DNA of 64,000 nt, taken from positions 2,794,501-2,858,500 of the forward strand of contig NZ_CP117435.1 of assembly GCF_030687495.1 (NCBI RefSeq), read 5' to 3'. Origin of the DNA: Pseudomonas sp. FP453. Lineage in GTDB: Bacteria; Pseudomonadota; Gammaproteobacteria; Pseudomonadales; Pseudomonadaceae. Shown here piece after piece: positions 30,601 to 39,097 of this stretch. A program made the translations under genes and the position numbers. Under the pieces are notes generated by a model. It was not told the DNA's origin. It was given only the letters and a program-made list of their open reading frames with translations, and did not search any database. Each line of letters begins with the position of its first letter. Position 1 is the first letter of the stretch.

Positions 30601-31869
30601 GCTAACGGGCCGCGCACCGTCGTGCATGAACGACGTTTGCATCGCGTCAATGAAGCGGGTCAGCAGGAATTGCTGCCGATTGCGAGGCAGCAGGCGGTGA
30701 CCTACAAAAGCCAGACGACTGGATCGCTGGTCAACGAACCGGATTTTGGCTTCGATGATTTTGGCGTGGCGCGTTCGCTGAACAACGAAACAGTTGTGGT
30801 GAAAATGGATTCGATCAGCGACTTGAGTCATGACCAGCGAATGGTAAGAGGCCAGAAAATTGACTACAACGGCCGCCAATACGTGGTGGTGGAGGGTGAC
30901 ACCGGTATTCATTACTACGCTGAACTCAACGGCGCAGCTCAACTCGACTTTCACCGCTTGTCCCGGAATGATCCAGTCAGCCGGCATCTTATCGAATCCC
31001 ATGATCAATTCAGGGACTTCTACGGGTTTGCTGCGCAGAGTAGCCCGAACAATCAGTTGGTGGTTCTGCCCACCATGGACACACTGGTCAAGAAGATCGT
31101 GGCGGATGAGCCCATGTCGGCTTTGGAAATGGACCATCTTGTCCAGGTGTTGAGCGGCCTCACTCCAGAGAAGAAGCGCGAAGTCCTGATGAGCGTTTAT
31201 GCGTCCGGAAGTAAACCAGGCAAGGTCGTGGTGGCCGCAAAACCGGTTCGACTCGAGCCCATCGGTAAACCGTCGGGTTTTGGCCAGCTACCGCCGGCGG
31301 ATCAAAACCGGCTCTATGCCGAAGGGGGGAGGAAGGCGGTTGATGATCAGTTTCAGGCCACCGGCATAAGGTCTGCCAATCAACAAGTGCCGGGGCAACC
31401 CGGAGAGGCCCTTCGCGGCAATGTCGCAGCCGAGACAGTGAGCTGGCTTTACACTCGAACGGGAGCGCCGAATTATTCCGAAATCGTCCTCAAGACCGGG
31501 GCGGGGAACTGCGACCAGATGGCCAAGGTTGCCGTTGATACCATCAACGCCAGTGGTGGCCATGCGCGCATCGCGCAAGTCAAAGGGCATACGTTTGGTA
31601 TCGTCGGTGGCCCCCCAGGCCAGCCCAGGAGCAAAGGGTTTGCCGAGCCCGAGTGGGCTGACGCCTGGATCGTCGATCCCTGGGCCGGCATCACCTGCCG
31701 CGCCTCGGATTACCCCGCGCAGTTCAAGGCGCGGATGCAGGAATGGAGCCAGGAAGGTCGGCGAATTCTGATCAGTGACGGCAATACTCCACCCACTTCG
31801 GTGTGGAGCGACCCGATGGAGCCGCGCTGGATAGATGCAACCGTCAGGGGAGAAGCGCAAGTTTTTTGA
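27697..31869 (+). CDS. Large toxin-like protein with C-terminal Cys-His-Asp domain
   Basis: A 1390-residue protein with no Sec signal and no named family that I can assign throughout. Residues 1-70 are Ser/Pro-rich; about 80-700 are a soluble region with the local motif VRDIPADLHYQGTAAWVN that I associate with large Pseudomonas dermonecrotic-toxin-like proteins. About 719-775 is a hydrophobic Gly/Ala-rich stretch (FFIPFWGG, then GIISLVVDGLFTFAGPAG) that may contact a membrane. The C-terminus has GNCDQMA (Cys1272), KGHTFGIVGG (His1298) and AWIVDPWAG (Asp1327), the pattern of papain-like protease/deamidase toxin domains. No small immunity-like gene follows. The ATG at 27697 has only a weak ribosome site. 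Confidence 0.75.
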   Translation: MTSFPLNIQRDVVATIAPSHPKPSVSALGQPGPMLAAAPGQTSDSSGAELRGKLFDLDEMSSALRELQTQTEPPDARKKSLFLNKDSPLIPPNGSTQPGTNRLDNMLKFYGIVPSNPGTQAQVKAAIDSLENTRSEISLGMGDESSKQDGLLQESNDDAISALVNEVQAKHQKPLLSYLTEGLSASALEKAQRSPATLLELIWKSPKAEELVHQVMKKLAGSDFPVDGLISSAVKVQLLIKAIVLSLEPVQARKPGHIAGFNLASGAHGNKHYPDITAQFRQHLVDAHNISPSDANLAAYLFSPQFPADFAVRDIPADLHYQGTAAWVNFKHGVALADAIEPGSSRSMSFQELVDLPGKLGEQATTNEQWALIAGTRIPATLEWAAMQGVIATKDEYSKAEITRAMSAFDEHVHGIVEATAQLAVDVPMRKNYFERMEKGTSRTELLSLISPFFALYRHLNGEKIKPSDVTYEYPVYDDDAFESAFEDYLGKAKAGYDKVVRNQLSQLPTQDRVAIEHGTVTVYALRVKPDSAKETEDEKKAARTRPGFVIKAEHEGQTNYYEINPIKGIARRRDDLKPVLEAYDPADKSFGKDFISVEHTADGFASEELVVRNSRTGMAEFKKQWAAFRAGKGPRPKSFSIVVAQQLDHFPATGRTDSASVPQTLSSERSAALAKTVTRELFYVDENRLKEWASADPDRESSAQKNDEAFWERIKGVGQFFIPFWGGIEDLVNGNTKQGIISLVVDGLFTFAGPAGKLAAGSVRVLSNLGKISIRALLPRFVPLVKQFGVSVASNLNPLDPVMPGFNIKGGKGLKFQAGDVDRIQTGIAQFRRMSPLKLPGKGHYDVTPKIPVTSRTLPEGGTVRVPEGISRDEVRVLNRRNHTDVVVGDDVFRYDPRKPDRLTKLGGPDHAGPLEGFTATCGAGARRFRRGFNDLCYTKEIQPGGTFIFQDAQALEHRRLFPGTGSANGPRTVVHERRLHRVNEAGQQELLPIARQQAVTYKSQTTGSLVNEPDFGFDDFGVARSLNNETVVVKMDSISDLSHDQRMVRGQKIDYNGRQYVVVEGDTGIHYYAELNGAAQLDFHRLSRNDPVSRHLIESHDQFRDFYGFAAQSSPNNQLVVLPTMDTLVKKIVADEPMSALEMDHLVQVLSGLTPEKKREVLMSVYASGSKPGKVVVAAKPVRLEPIGKPSGFGQLPPADQNRLYAEGGRKAVDDQFQATGIRSANQQVPGQPGEALRGNVAAETVSWLYTRTGAPNYSEIVLKTGAGNCDQMAKVAVDTINASGGHARIAQVKGHTFGIVGGPPGQPRSKGFAEPEWADAWIVDPWAGITCRASDYPAQFKARMQEWSQEGRRILISDGNTPPTSVWSDPMEPRWIDATVRGEAQVF

Positions 31870-32027
31870 GTAGGGTGCGGCGGCGGCACTAAAAGATCGG
31901 CTGTGGATGCATGTTTCATGTGTCCGGCGCCAGACAACGGCCCTAACTGGCTGGATTCAGTTGTTCAGGTTGCTGGCAGGGTGCCACAATGGCGCCTTTG
32001 TCGTGGCAGTCGAAGCAGGCGGATTTC

Positions 32028-33155
32028 ATGAATGGCCTTGAGCGTGGGCAGGACCAGGATTGCGTTATTGAGGAGCAGGTGCGGACCGACCGTCTGCACC
32101 AGCTGTTTCGACAATCATTTGCCGCCATTTTCGGCAGCTTTCTCGGCGCGGCCATGCTGTGCTGGCTGTGCTGGGACCGGTTTTCCCACCAGGTCATCCT
32201 GATCTGGCTGGTGGCGCTGGGGGCGTCATCGTTGCTGCGCATCCACCTGTTCATGGGCTGGTTTCGTTGCCCCCATGCCGAACGCACACCGGATCGCTGG
32301 GAGCGTCGCTACTGGCTGACCCTGATGTTGTCCGCGGGAATCTGGGGCGCGGGCGCGTTGGCCGTGATGCCCACCGACGACCGCGTGTCCCAGGTGCTGG
32401 TGATGTTGTTCACCGTGGGCATGTCGGTCAGTGCGGTGTCGTGTTATTCGGCGTATCGCTACATGACGCTGATGTCCATGGCCCTGGTGTTGTTGCCGTG
32501 CACGGTGTGGCTGTTGTTCCAGCCGTCGCCCATGCAAGTCGGCGTGGCCGTGGCAGTGCTGGTGTTTTCGACGTTTGTGGTCAGCGCCACGCGCAAACTC
32601 TCGGATGCCCTGGAAAAAGCCTTTCGCCTGACCCGGCAAATGGAACGTGCCCACAATATTTCCACCCGCGCCGCCCAGACCGATGAACTCACCGGCCTGA
32701 TGAATCGCCGCGCGTTCTTCGAACATGCCCACTTGTTGTACGCACAGTGCCGGCACAACAGCCAGCCGCTGTGTGCGCTGATGCTGGACATGGACCATTT
32801 CAAGGAGATCAACGACACCTACGGCCATCAGGCGGGCGATCAGGTGTTGCGCCAGATCGGCGGGGTGATCAGCGCCTCGTTCCGCCAGACGGATGTGTAC
32901 GGCCGGTTGGGCGGTGAAGAGTTTGCCGTGCTGCTGCCGAATACCTCCCTGGAAACGGCGCGCAACATCGCCGAACAGTTGATCCGCGCGATTTCCGGGT
33001 TGGCGGCCGAGCCGGTGCATGGCTTGACCGCCAGCCTCGGCGTGGCGTCGATCCGCAGCCTTGACCAGGACCTGCACAGCCTGATGAATACCGCCGACAA
33101 GGCGCTGTACCGCGCCAAGGCCCAGGGGCGCAACCAGGTGGCCGTGGCCGAGTAG
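32028..33155 (+). CDS. Membrane diguanylate cyclase (GGDEF)
   Basis: A 375-residue protein. About six N-terminal membrane segments (residues 20-190) precede a GGDEF domain whose signature is GGEEF at residues 295-299. RQTD lies five residues upstream, the position of the inhibitory I-site, so product feedback is expected. AGGCGG precedes the ATG at 32028; an ATG at 31989 is an alternative that adds 13 residues. No EAL domain. The stop lies 4 bases from the stop of the convergent histidine kinase. Confidence 0.9.
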   Translation: MNGLERGQDQDCVIEEQVRTDRLHQLFRQSFAAIFGSFLGAAMLCWLCWDRFSHQVILIWLVALGASSLLRIHLFMGWFRCPHAERTPDRWERRYWLTLMLSAGIWGAGALAVMPTDDRVSQVLVMLFTVGMSVSAVSCYSAYRYMTLMSMALVLLPCTVWLLFQPSPMQVGVAVAVLVFSTFVVSATRKLSDALEKAFRLTRQMERAHNISTRAAQTDELTGLMNRRAFFEHAHLLYAQCRHNSQPLCALMLDMDHFKEINDTYGHQAGDQVLRQIGGVISASFRQTDVYGRLGGEEFAVLLPNTSLETARNIAEQLIRAISGLAAEPVHGLTASLGVASIRSLDQDLHSLMNTADKALYRAKAQGRNQVAVAE

Positions 33156-33159
33156 GCGG

Positions 33160-35343
33160 TCACTCGCGCTGCATGGATTTGGCCAGTGCCCGTGCCACCT
33201 GCTCGGCGGAGTAGGGCTTGGCGAGGAACTCGAAGCCTTCGTAGCCGCTGTCGGCCAGCTCTTCGCTGTAGCCGGAGGTGAGCACTACCGGCAGGTCCGG
33301 TCGGCGCTGGCGCAACCGTTTGGCCATGGCCACGCCGGTCATGCCGGGCATCACCACGTCCGAGAAAATCCCGTCGAAGGCCATGGCGTCCGGGCCCGCC
33401 AGCGCGAGTGCCTGTTCGGCATGGGTGGCCCAGGTGGTCTGGTAGCCGAGATCTTGCAGGATCTGGTTGGCAAAACGCCCGACTTCCAGGTTGTCTTCGA
33501 CGATCAGGATGTGCCGCTGCGCGGTGTCGAGGCGCGTGCCGGGTTCAGGTGACGGCCCGGGCTGTTCCACCTGTGCGGCGACGGCGGGCAAGTACAGGGT
33601 AAACCGCGTGCCCTGGCCCAGCGTGCTGCTCACATCGACGTTGCCACCCGATTGCTTGGCAAAGCCGAACACTTGCGACAAGCCCAGCCCGGTGCCTTTG
33701 CCCACGGCCTTGGTGGTGAAGAACGGCTCGAAAATACGCTCGAAGGTGTCCCTGGGAATACCCACCCCCGTATCGCTCAGCGAAACCGCGACAAACTGCT
33801 GCTGTGCTTCGGCATCGCCACGAATGCGCGGCAGCGTCGATACCTGGGCTACCCGCAGGCTCAGGGTGCCTTGGCCGTCCATGGCATCGCGGGCGTTGAG
33901 GGCAATGTTGATCAGCGCTGTTTCGAACTGGCTGGAATCGACCCGCACATGGCACGGTTGCGCCGGTAATTCGACCTCTACGTGGATGCGTGCACCGGTG
34001 AGGCTCTCAAGCATCTCGCCGATGTTGCTCACGCGCTGGCACACGTCGAAGACTTCCGGGTTCAGCGGCTGGCGGCGGGCAAAGGCGAGCAGTTGGCTGG
34101 TGAGCTTGCTGGCCCGCTCGACGGTGTCGGAGACGGCGCCCAGGTAGCGTTGCCGGCGTTCTTCGGACAACCCTGGCTGGCGCAGGAAATCCACCGAGGA
34201 ACGGATAATGGTCAGCAGGTTGTTGAAGTCGTGGGCCACGCCGCCGGTCAATTGGCCGATGGCTTCGAGCTTTTGCGATTGATGCAGCGCGGCTTCGGCC
34301 TGGGTGAGGGCGGTGGTGCGCTCTTCCACCCGCTGCTCCAGCGTCGCGTTCAGTTCGCTGAAGGCCGCCAGCCCTTCGCGCACGGCGGCGTCGGCGCGCA
34401 CGCGCTCGATATGGGCCCAGGAACGTTCGGTGACTTCCCCCAGCAGCGCCAGGTCATAGGGCGACCAGACCCGCGCCGATTTGTGGTGCGCCGCCATCAG
34501 GGCGGTCAGCCGGCCTTCCTTGATCAGGGGGAAACACACCGTCGCCGTGGCCCCGAGGGCCTGGTAGCTGGCGGACTCGTCGGGGGGGAATTCCACGCGG
34601 TTGTCGCGGATCACCAAGGGTTCGCCAGCCCGCAGGCGCTGCACCGCCAAGGCGCCGAACGACGCCAGGCTGTAACGCCCGACGATACTCGGCGAGCCAG
34701 GCGCGGCCCAGTTGCCGCGAATGGTGAAACCGTCCTCATCGTCGTCCATGTCGGCATACGCACAATTGGACACTTGCAGGTGCTGCGCCAGCAGGCGGGT
34801 GGTGCTGGTCATGATGGCTTCGGCGTCGGTGGCATTGGCCACGGCATTGCCGATTGCGTCCAGCATCGCCAGGCGCCGCGCCAGGAATACGGTGGCGGTG
34901 GTTTCGGTGACGGTGTCGAGCATGCCCACCACGCTGCCGTGGGGGTCGCGGATCGGGCTGTAGCAAAAGGTGAAGTAGGCCTGCTCGGTACCGGCGCCGC
35001 GTTCGATCAGCAGCGGGTAGTTCTCGATATACGTCGCATGCCCCTCGAACGCTGCCTTGGCGATCGGGCTGATGTCATTCCAGGCCTCGCTCCACACCTC
35101 GCTGAACGGGCGCCCCAATGCGTAGGGCTTGTCGCCGAGGATCGGGATAAACGCATCGTTATAGAGCATGGTCAGGGAAGGCCCCCAAACGATGGCCTGG
35201 GGGAAGCTGGAGGCAAAGCACAGCGCGACGGTGGTCTTGAGCACGTCCGGCCACTGGTCCAGCGGGCCCAGCGGCGTACTGGCCCAATCATGCAAGCGCA
35301 CCTGCTCGGCCATGTCGCTGCTGCTTTGCAGCCAATTCATCAT
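33160..35343 (-). CDS. Soluble hybrid sensor histidine kinase with receiver
   Basis: A 727-residue protein with no membrane segment. In order: a PAS-like domain (about 15-155, opening with DWASTPLGPLDQWPD), a GAF domain (about 170-325, NWAAPGSPSIVGRYS), a short coiled coil, a dimerisation/phosphoacceptor site in GGVAHDFNNLL near residue 365, an HATPase domain (NIALNARDAM, DTGVGI, GKGTGLGLS) and a C-terminal receiver (ILIVEDN; phospho-Asp in FSDVVMPGMTG near 660). No dedicated response regulator is adjacent. The signal is unknown. It is convergent with the diguanylate cyclase. Confidence 0.92.
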   Translation of the reverse strand: MMNWLQSSSDMAEQVRLHDWASTPLGPLDQWPDVLKTTVALCFASSFPQAIVWGPSLTMLYNDAFIPILGDKPYALGRPFSEVWSEAWNDISPIAKAAFEGHATYIENYPLLIERGAGTEQAYFTFCYSPIRDPHGSVVGMLDTVTETTATVFLARRLAMLDAIGNAVANATDAEAIMTSTTRLLAQHLQVSNCAYADMDDDEDGFTIRGNWAAPGSPSIVGRYSLASFGALAVQRLRAGEPLVIRDNRVEFPPDESASYQALGATATVCFPLIKEGRLTALMAAHHKSARVWSPYDLALLGEVTERSWAHIERVRADAAVREGLAAFSELNATLEQRVEERTTALTQAEAALHQSQKLEAIGQLTGGVAHDFNNLLTIIRSSVDFLRQPGLSEERRQRYLGAVSDTVERASKLTSQLLAFARRQPLNPEVFDVCQRVSNIGEMLESLTGARIHVEVELPAQPCHVRVDSSQFETALINIALNARDAMDGQGTLSLRVAQVSTLPRIRGDAEAQQQFVAVSLSDTGVGIPRDTFERIFEPFFTTKAVGKGTGLGLSQVFGFAKQSGGNVDVSSTLGQGTRFTLYLPAVAAQVEQPGPSPEPGTRLDTAQRHILIVEDNLEVGRFANQILQDLGYQTTWATHAEQALALAGPDAMAFDGIFSDVVMPGMTGVAMAKRLRQRRPDLPVVLTSGYSEELADSGYEGFEFLAKPYSAEQVARALAKSMQRE

Positions 35344-35482
35344 TGGAAGAACACCTTGTTTGCCGCCGTCTTGTTAATCGCCTGGAGGGTCAGGCCGACA
35401 CGCAACAGACCGGAATGGCTGTTGGCAGTTCAACGCAATTATCGCGGAGATGGCATTTTGATGCTCTATCCATTTGAATAGG

Positions 35483-36334
35483 TTACTGGGTGCCGAACAA
35501 CCCCGTCCAGTAGATGCCTGCATCACTCTTCGGGTCCATGGCGTACGCCGCGCCCAACTCGCGAAATTGCGGGTTCATCAGGTTGGCGCAATGCCCGGGG
35601 CTGGCGAGCCAGCCGTCCACCACCTTGCGCGGGGTGTCGAGGCCGGCGGCGATGTTTTCGCCGATGTTTTTTGCGATATACCCGGCCAGTTCCGCACGGT
35701 CGCCGGGGGTGCGCCCGTCGTGATCCAGGTGATCGAAGAAATTGCCGTTGGCCATGTTGCGCGTGTGGCTGTTGGCGGCGCCGGCCAGGTCGTCGTTCCA
35801 GCTCAGCGGCGTGGTGGCGGTAAACGCCTGGGTGCCGCATTGGCGTGCCTGGGATCGGGCGGCGTTGACCAGGTTGAGCAATTGCTTGCCTTCGGTCTGC
35901 CAGTCGCCAAGGCCGCTGGACAGCAGCGGGCGGGCGAGCACGATGCGCCAGTCCTGGCCGCTGTTGCTCACGCCGATATCGACAAATTGCGGGTCCAGCA
36001 CCACACGGCAGAAGCTTTCGCGCACGGCCTTCATGGCTGCCGCAGCATCCTTGGGCCCGGACAGGCTGATGGCCTGCACGTTGACCATCGGATACGCCGC
36101 CCGCGCCAGTGCCTGTTGCAGGTCGCCGACATTATTCGCCGGCAGCACCAGCCGTGTGTCGCTGGTCAGCGGTGGCAGTTCCTGGGAACCCTGGTCACCG
36201 CAGCGCTGTAGCTGGCTGCGGTATTGGTTGATCTGTTGTACCAACTGACTTTCTTCATTCGCCATCGCGCTGGCGCAGAACACCGTAGTGGCGGCCAGCG
36301 TCGTCAGGCCCATCATCAATGACAGCACGCGCAT
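35483..36334 (-). CDS. Secreted CAP-domain (SCP/PR-1-like) protein
   Basis: A 283-residue protein with a signal peptide (MRVLSLMMGLTTLAATTVF, cleavage near ASAMA-NE). Residues about 155-283 form a CAP domain with SHTRNMANGNFFDH, GENIAAG and SPGHCANLMNP, giving the conserved His/Glu/His cavity residues. Residues about 25-145 look like a second, degenerate CAP-like or unrelated domain. I prefer the ATG at 36334, with AAGGG at a 9-base spacing, over the one at 36340. It lies 82 bases after the MFS gene. Exact role of bacterial CAP proteins is mostly unknown. Confidence 0.82.
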   Translation of the reverse strand: MRVLSLMMGLTTLAATTVFCASAMANEESQLVQQINQYRSQLQRCGDQGSQELPPLTSDTRLVLPANNVGDLQQALARAAYPMVNVQAISLSGPKDAAAAMKAVRESFCRVVLDPQFVDIGVSNSGQDWRIVLARPLLSSGLGDWQTEGKQLLNLVNAARSQARQCGTQAFTATTPLSWNDDLAGAANSHTRNMANGNFFDHLDHDGRTPGDRAELAGYIAKNIGENIAAGLDTPRKVVDGWLASPGHCANLMNPQFRELGAAYAMDPKSDAGIYWTGLFGTQ

Positions 36335-36416
36335 GGACATTACCCTTGAGCTTGTAAAGTGCCCATGATGCGCGATCCAGGTGCGTCCATGCACCCGTTG
36401 GTCTGAACTTTTTCCT

Positions 36417-37742
36417 TCAGTTCTTGAAGGCCGAGTGTTTGCGGCCCTGGTCGCACAGGGCAAACACCACCACCAGCAGGGCCGAAATGCCCAGGATGAT
36501 CACCACGCCATCGGTGGAATGGGTGGCCGATGCTGCCACCATCGACAGTGCTCCCAGCGGCGCCAGGCCGCCAGCGATGGCCGTGCCGATTTCGCGCCCG
36601 GTGCCAAAGCCGGAAGAGCGGGTCTGGGTCGGGAACTGCCGGCTCAGGAACGAGCCCTGGGGGGCAAACATCATCGGCGCAAGGATGCCTGTGCCGACGC
36701 CGATGGCGATGTAGATCATCAGGCTTTCGCCGGTGTTGAGCAGGGCCAGGAACGGGTAGGCGAACAGCAGCGAGCACACGCCGCCGAGCATCAGCACGGT
36801 CTTGCTGCTCCATTTATCGCACAGCCAGCCGAAGCACGGCACGGCGACGATGGCGATCAGGCTGGCGATGGTCACCGACAGTGAGGTGACATGCACATCC
36901 ACGCCTTTGAACTGGGTCAGGTATGCCAGGGAGAAGGTCTTGAAGATGTAGCTCAGGGCGTTGTAGCCAATCGCCACGAAGAACACCACGGCCAGGCCTT
37001 TCATATCATTCTTGAACAGGGTTTTCAGCGGCGAGGCCTTGGCCTTGGCGGCTTCCTTGCTCAGCTCGTTGAACTGCGGGGTTTCCGGGATGCTGTTGCG
37101 CACCCACAGGCCCACACCCACCAGCACGATGCTGCACACGAACGGGATACGCCAGCCACCGGCCAGCAGGAACTCATTGCCGTTGATGGTCAGCACGTAC
37201 ACGGTAAGTGACGACAGCAACAGGCCCAGGTTCAGGCCCAGTGCGGGCCATGCGCCTTGACTGCCGCGCTTGCCTTCCGACGCGTGCTCGTAGGACGTTA
37301 CCGCCGCCCCCGACAGCTCGGCGCCCGCGCCCAGGCCCTGGATGATGCGGATAAACACCAGCAGGATCGGCGCCCAGATACCAATCGAGGCGTAGCTGGG
37401 GATCAGGCCGATCAGCGTGGTGCACACGCCCATCAGGCAGAAGGTCAGCACCAGCACTTGCTTGCGGCCGAACTTGTCGCCGAGGTAACCGAACAGGATG
37501 CCGCCGAACGGGCGGGCGATAAAGCCGATGGCAAAGGTGGAAAAGGCCATCAGCGTGGCGGTTTTCGGGTCGCTGTTATCGAAGAAGATCTTCGAGAACA
37601 CAATGGCCGCCATGGTGGCGTACAGGTAAAAGTCGTACCACTCCAGCATCGAGCCAAAGATCGTCGCGGCGGCGACTTTGCGCAGGCGCTTGCGGGTTTG
37701 TTCGGGTGTTTCGGTGGACGGAATGGAGGCAGGTGCCGACAT
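36417..37742 (-). CDS. MFS transporter, metabolite:H+ symporter (MHS) type
   Basis: A 441-residue 12-TM permease. The start has the MHS signature ATIFGSMLEWYDFYLYATMAA, and GFIARPFGGILFGYLGDKFGRK is the cytoplasmic loop 2-3 motif. Relatives carry 2-oxoglutarate, shikimate, citrate or proline. It lies 58 bases downstream of lhgO on the same strand, so it is probably co-transcribed. Uptake of a hydroxy- or oxo-dicarboxylate would fit, which is inference from context. Confidence 0.9.
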   Translation of the reverse strand: MSAPASIPSTETPEQTRKRLRKVAAATIFGSMLEWYDFYLYATMAAIVFSKIFFDNSDPKTATLMAFSTFAIGFIARPFGGILFGYLGDKFGRKQVLVLTFCLMGVCTTLIGLIPSYASIGIWAPILLVFIRIIQGLGAGAELSGAAVTSYEHASEGKRGSQGAWPALGLNLGLLLSSLTVYVLTINGNEFLLAGGWRIPFVCSIVLVGVGLWVRNSIPETPQFNELSKEAAKAKASPLKTLFKNDMKGLAVVFFVAIGYNALSYIFKTFSLAYLTQFKGVDVHVTSLSVTIASLIAIVAVPCFGWLCDKWSSKTVLMLGGVCSLLFAYPFLALLNTGESLMIYIAIGVGTGILAPMMFAPQGSFLSRQFPTQTRSSGFGTGREIGTAIAGGLAPLGALSMVAASATHSTDGVVIILGISALLVVVFALCDQGRKHSAFKN

Positions 37743-37800
37743 GCTGGACTTCCTTCTGGGTCTTTATAGTTATTGTCAAATGGACGCGTATTGCTGGGTG

Positions 37801-38994
37801 TTACTCGGGCTGGAACAGGCGGTCGGCGATCATCGCGCCGATGGGCATGGCTGAGGTGGCGGCCGGCGAGGGCGCGTTGCACACGTGGAGCATTCGTGGG
37901 GTCTGGGCGAACAGGAAGTCGTGGACCAGGCTGCCGTCGCGCATCACCGCCTGGGCGCGGATGCCTGCTTCATAGGGCAGCAGGTCGTCGATCGTCAGCG
38001 ATGGGCAGTACTTGCGGCACTGCTCCAGGTAGCCGGACTTGAACAGCGAGTTCTTCATCTCGGTGGTGCCGGAGCCGAGGTTCTGCCAGAGGGTTTTCCA
38101 GAAGCCGGGGAAGCTCGCGTACTGCGCCACGTCGCGCCAGTTCACCGAGAACTTGCGGTAGTTCTCACGGCCCAGGCCGAGCACGGCATTCGGGCCGACG
38201 GTGACGCTGCCGTCGATCATGCGCGTGAGGTGCACGCCAAGAAACGGCAACTCCGGGTCGGGAATCGGGTAGATCAGGTGGTTGACGATGTTGTTTTTCG
38301 CCGCGGGCAGGCGGAAGTATTCGCCGCGAAACGGGATGATCTGGTGGTCGATGGGAATGCCGGCGAGGGTAGCCAGGCGGTCCGACTGCAAACCGGCGCA
38401 GACCACCAGGTGCTTGGCTTGCCAGGTTTCGCCACGGGTATTCACGGTGACTTTGTCGGTGTCTTCGTGGATCGCGGTGACAGTGCGTTCCAGGCAGATC
38501 TCGCCACCGCTGCGGCGGATCACCTGGGCCATGGTTTCGCAGACCTGGCGGTAATCGACGATACCGGTGGCGTCGAGGAACAAGCCGCCGAGGCCGACGA
38601 TGTTCGGTTCGCGCTGGCGCAACTGGTCGGCGTCGAGGCGCTCGACCTGCATGCCGTTGAGCTGGGAGCGCGCGTAAAGGGCTTCCATGCGCTGCATTTC
38701 CAGGGGGCTGGAGGCCACCAGCAACTTGCCGCACACCTCGAACTTGATCCCGTGCTCCGTGCAGAACTGCTTGGTCTGCTCGGCGCCGCGCTTGCACAGG
38801 TCGGCTTTGAGACTGCCCGGTGCGTAGTAGATGCCGGCGTGGATCACCCCGCTGTTGTGGCCGGTCTGGTGCCTGGCCAGCACCGCCTCTTTTTCCAGGA
38901 TCACCAGCGAGGCGCCCGGCTGGCGTTTGAGCAGTTCCATCGCGGTGGCCAGGCCGACGATGCCGCCGCCGATAATGCAAAAGTCATGAATCAT
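37801..38994 (-). CDS. lhgO: L-2-hydroxyglutarate oxidase LhgO
   Basis: A 397-residue FAD enzyme that oxidises L-2-hydroxyglutarate to 2-oxoglutarate and passes electrons to the quinone pool. The N-terminus carries the FAD-binding IIGGGIVGLATAMEL. ARHQTGHNSGVIHAGIYY and PFLGVHLTRMIDGSVTVGPNA are typical of LhgO. Length agrees with the family (about 400-420). It sits between the GntR regulator and the MFS gene, 103 bases after the regulator, with a matching operator in that gap. Confidence 0.93.
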   Translation of the reverse strand: MIHDFCIIGGGIVGLATAMELLKRQPGASLVILEKEAVLARHQTGHNSGVIHAGIYYAPGSLKADLCKRGAEQTKQFCTEHGIKFEVCGKLLVASSPLEMQRMEALYARSQLNGMQVERLDADQLRQREPNIVGLGGLFLDATGIVDYRQVCETMAQVIRRSGGEICLERTVTAIHEDTDKVTVNTRGETWQAKHLVVCAGLQSDRLATLAGIPIDHQIIPFRGEYFRLPAAKNNIVNHLIYPIPDPELPFLGVHLTRMIDGSVTVGPNAVLGLGRENYRKFSVNWRDVAQYASFPGFWKTLWQNLGSGTTEMKNSLFKSGYLEQCRKYCPSLTIDDLLPYEAGIRAQAVMRDGSLVHDFLFAQTPRMLHVCNAPSPAATSAMPIGAMIADRLFQPE

Positions 38995-39038
38995 TGCGTG
39001 GGGTACCTAAAGTTGCACATTTCGGTCTGCTTATCAGG

Positions 39039-39049
39039 TTGTCAGACTA
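39039..39049. promoter_or_regulatory. FadR-type operator upstream of lhgO
   Basis: TTGTCAGACTA, within a 15-base match (ATCAGGTTGTCAGAC) to the site upstream of the regulator gene. It fits the FadR-subfamily pattern TNGTNNNACNA. It lies about 45 bases before the lhgO start, where a repressor would block transcription. Confidence 0.7.
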
Positions 39050-39097
39050 ATGTTTTTGTTAAAAAAATGGCGTGTCGAGGACACGCTACTTAAAGGA

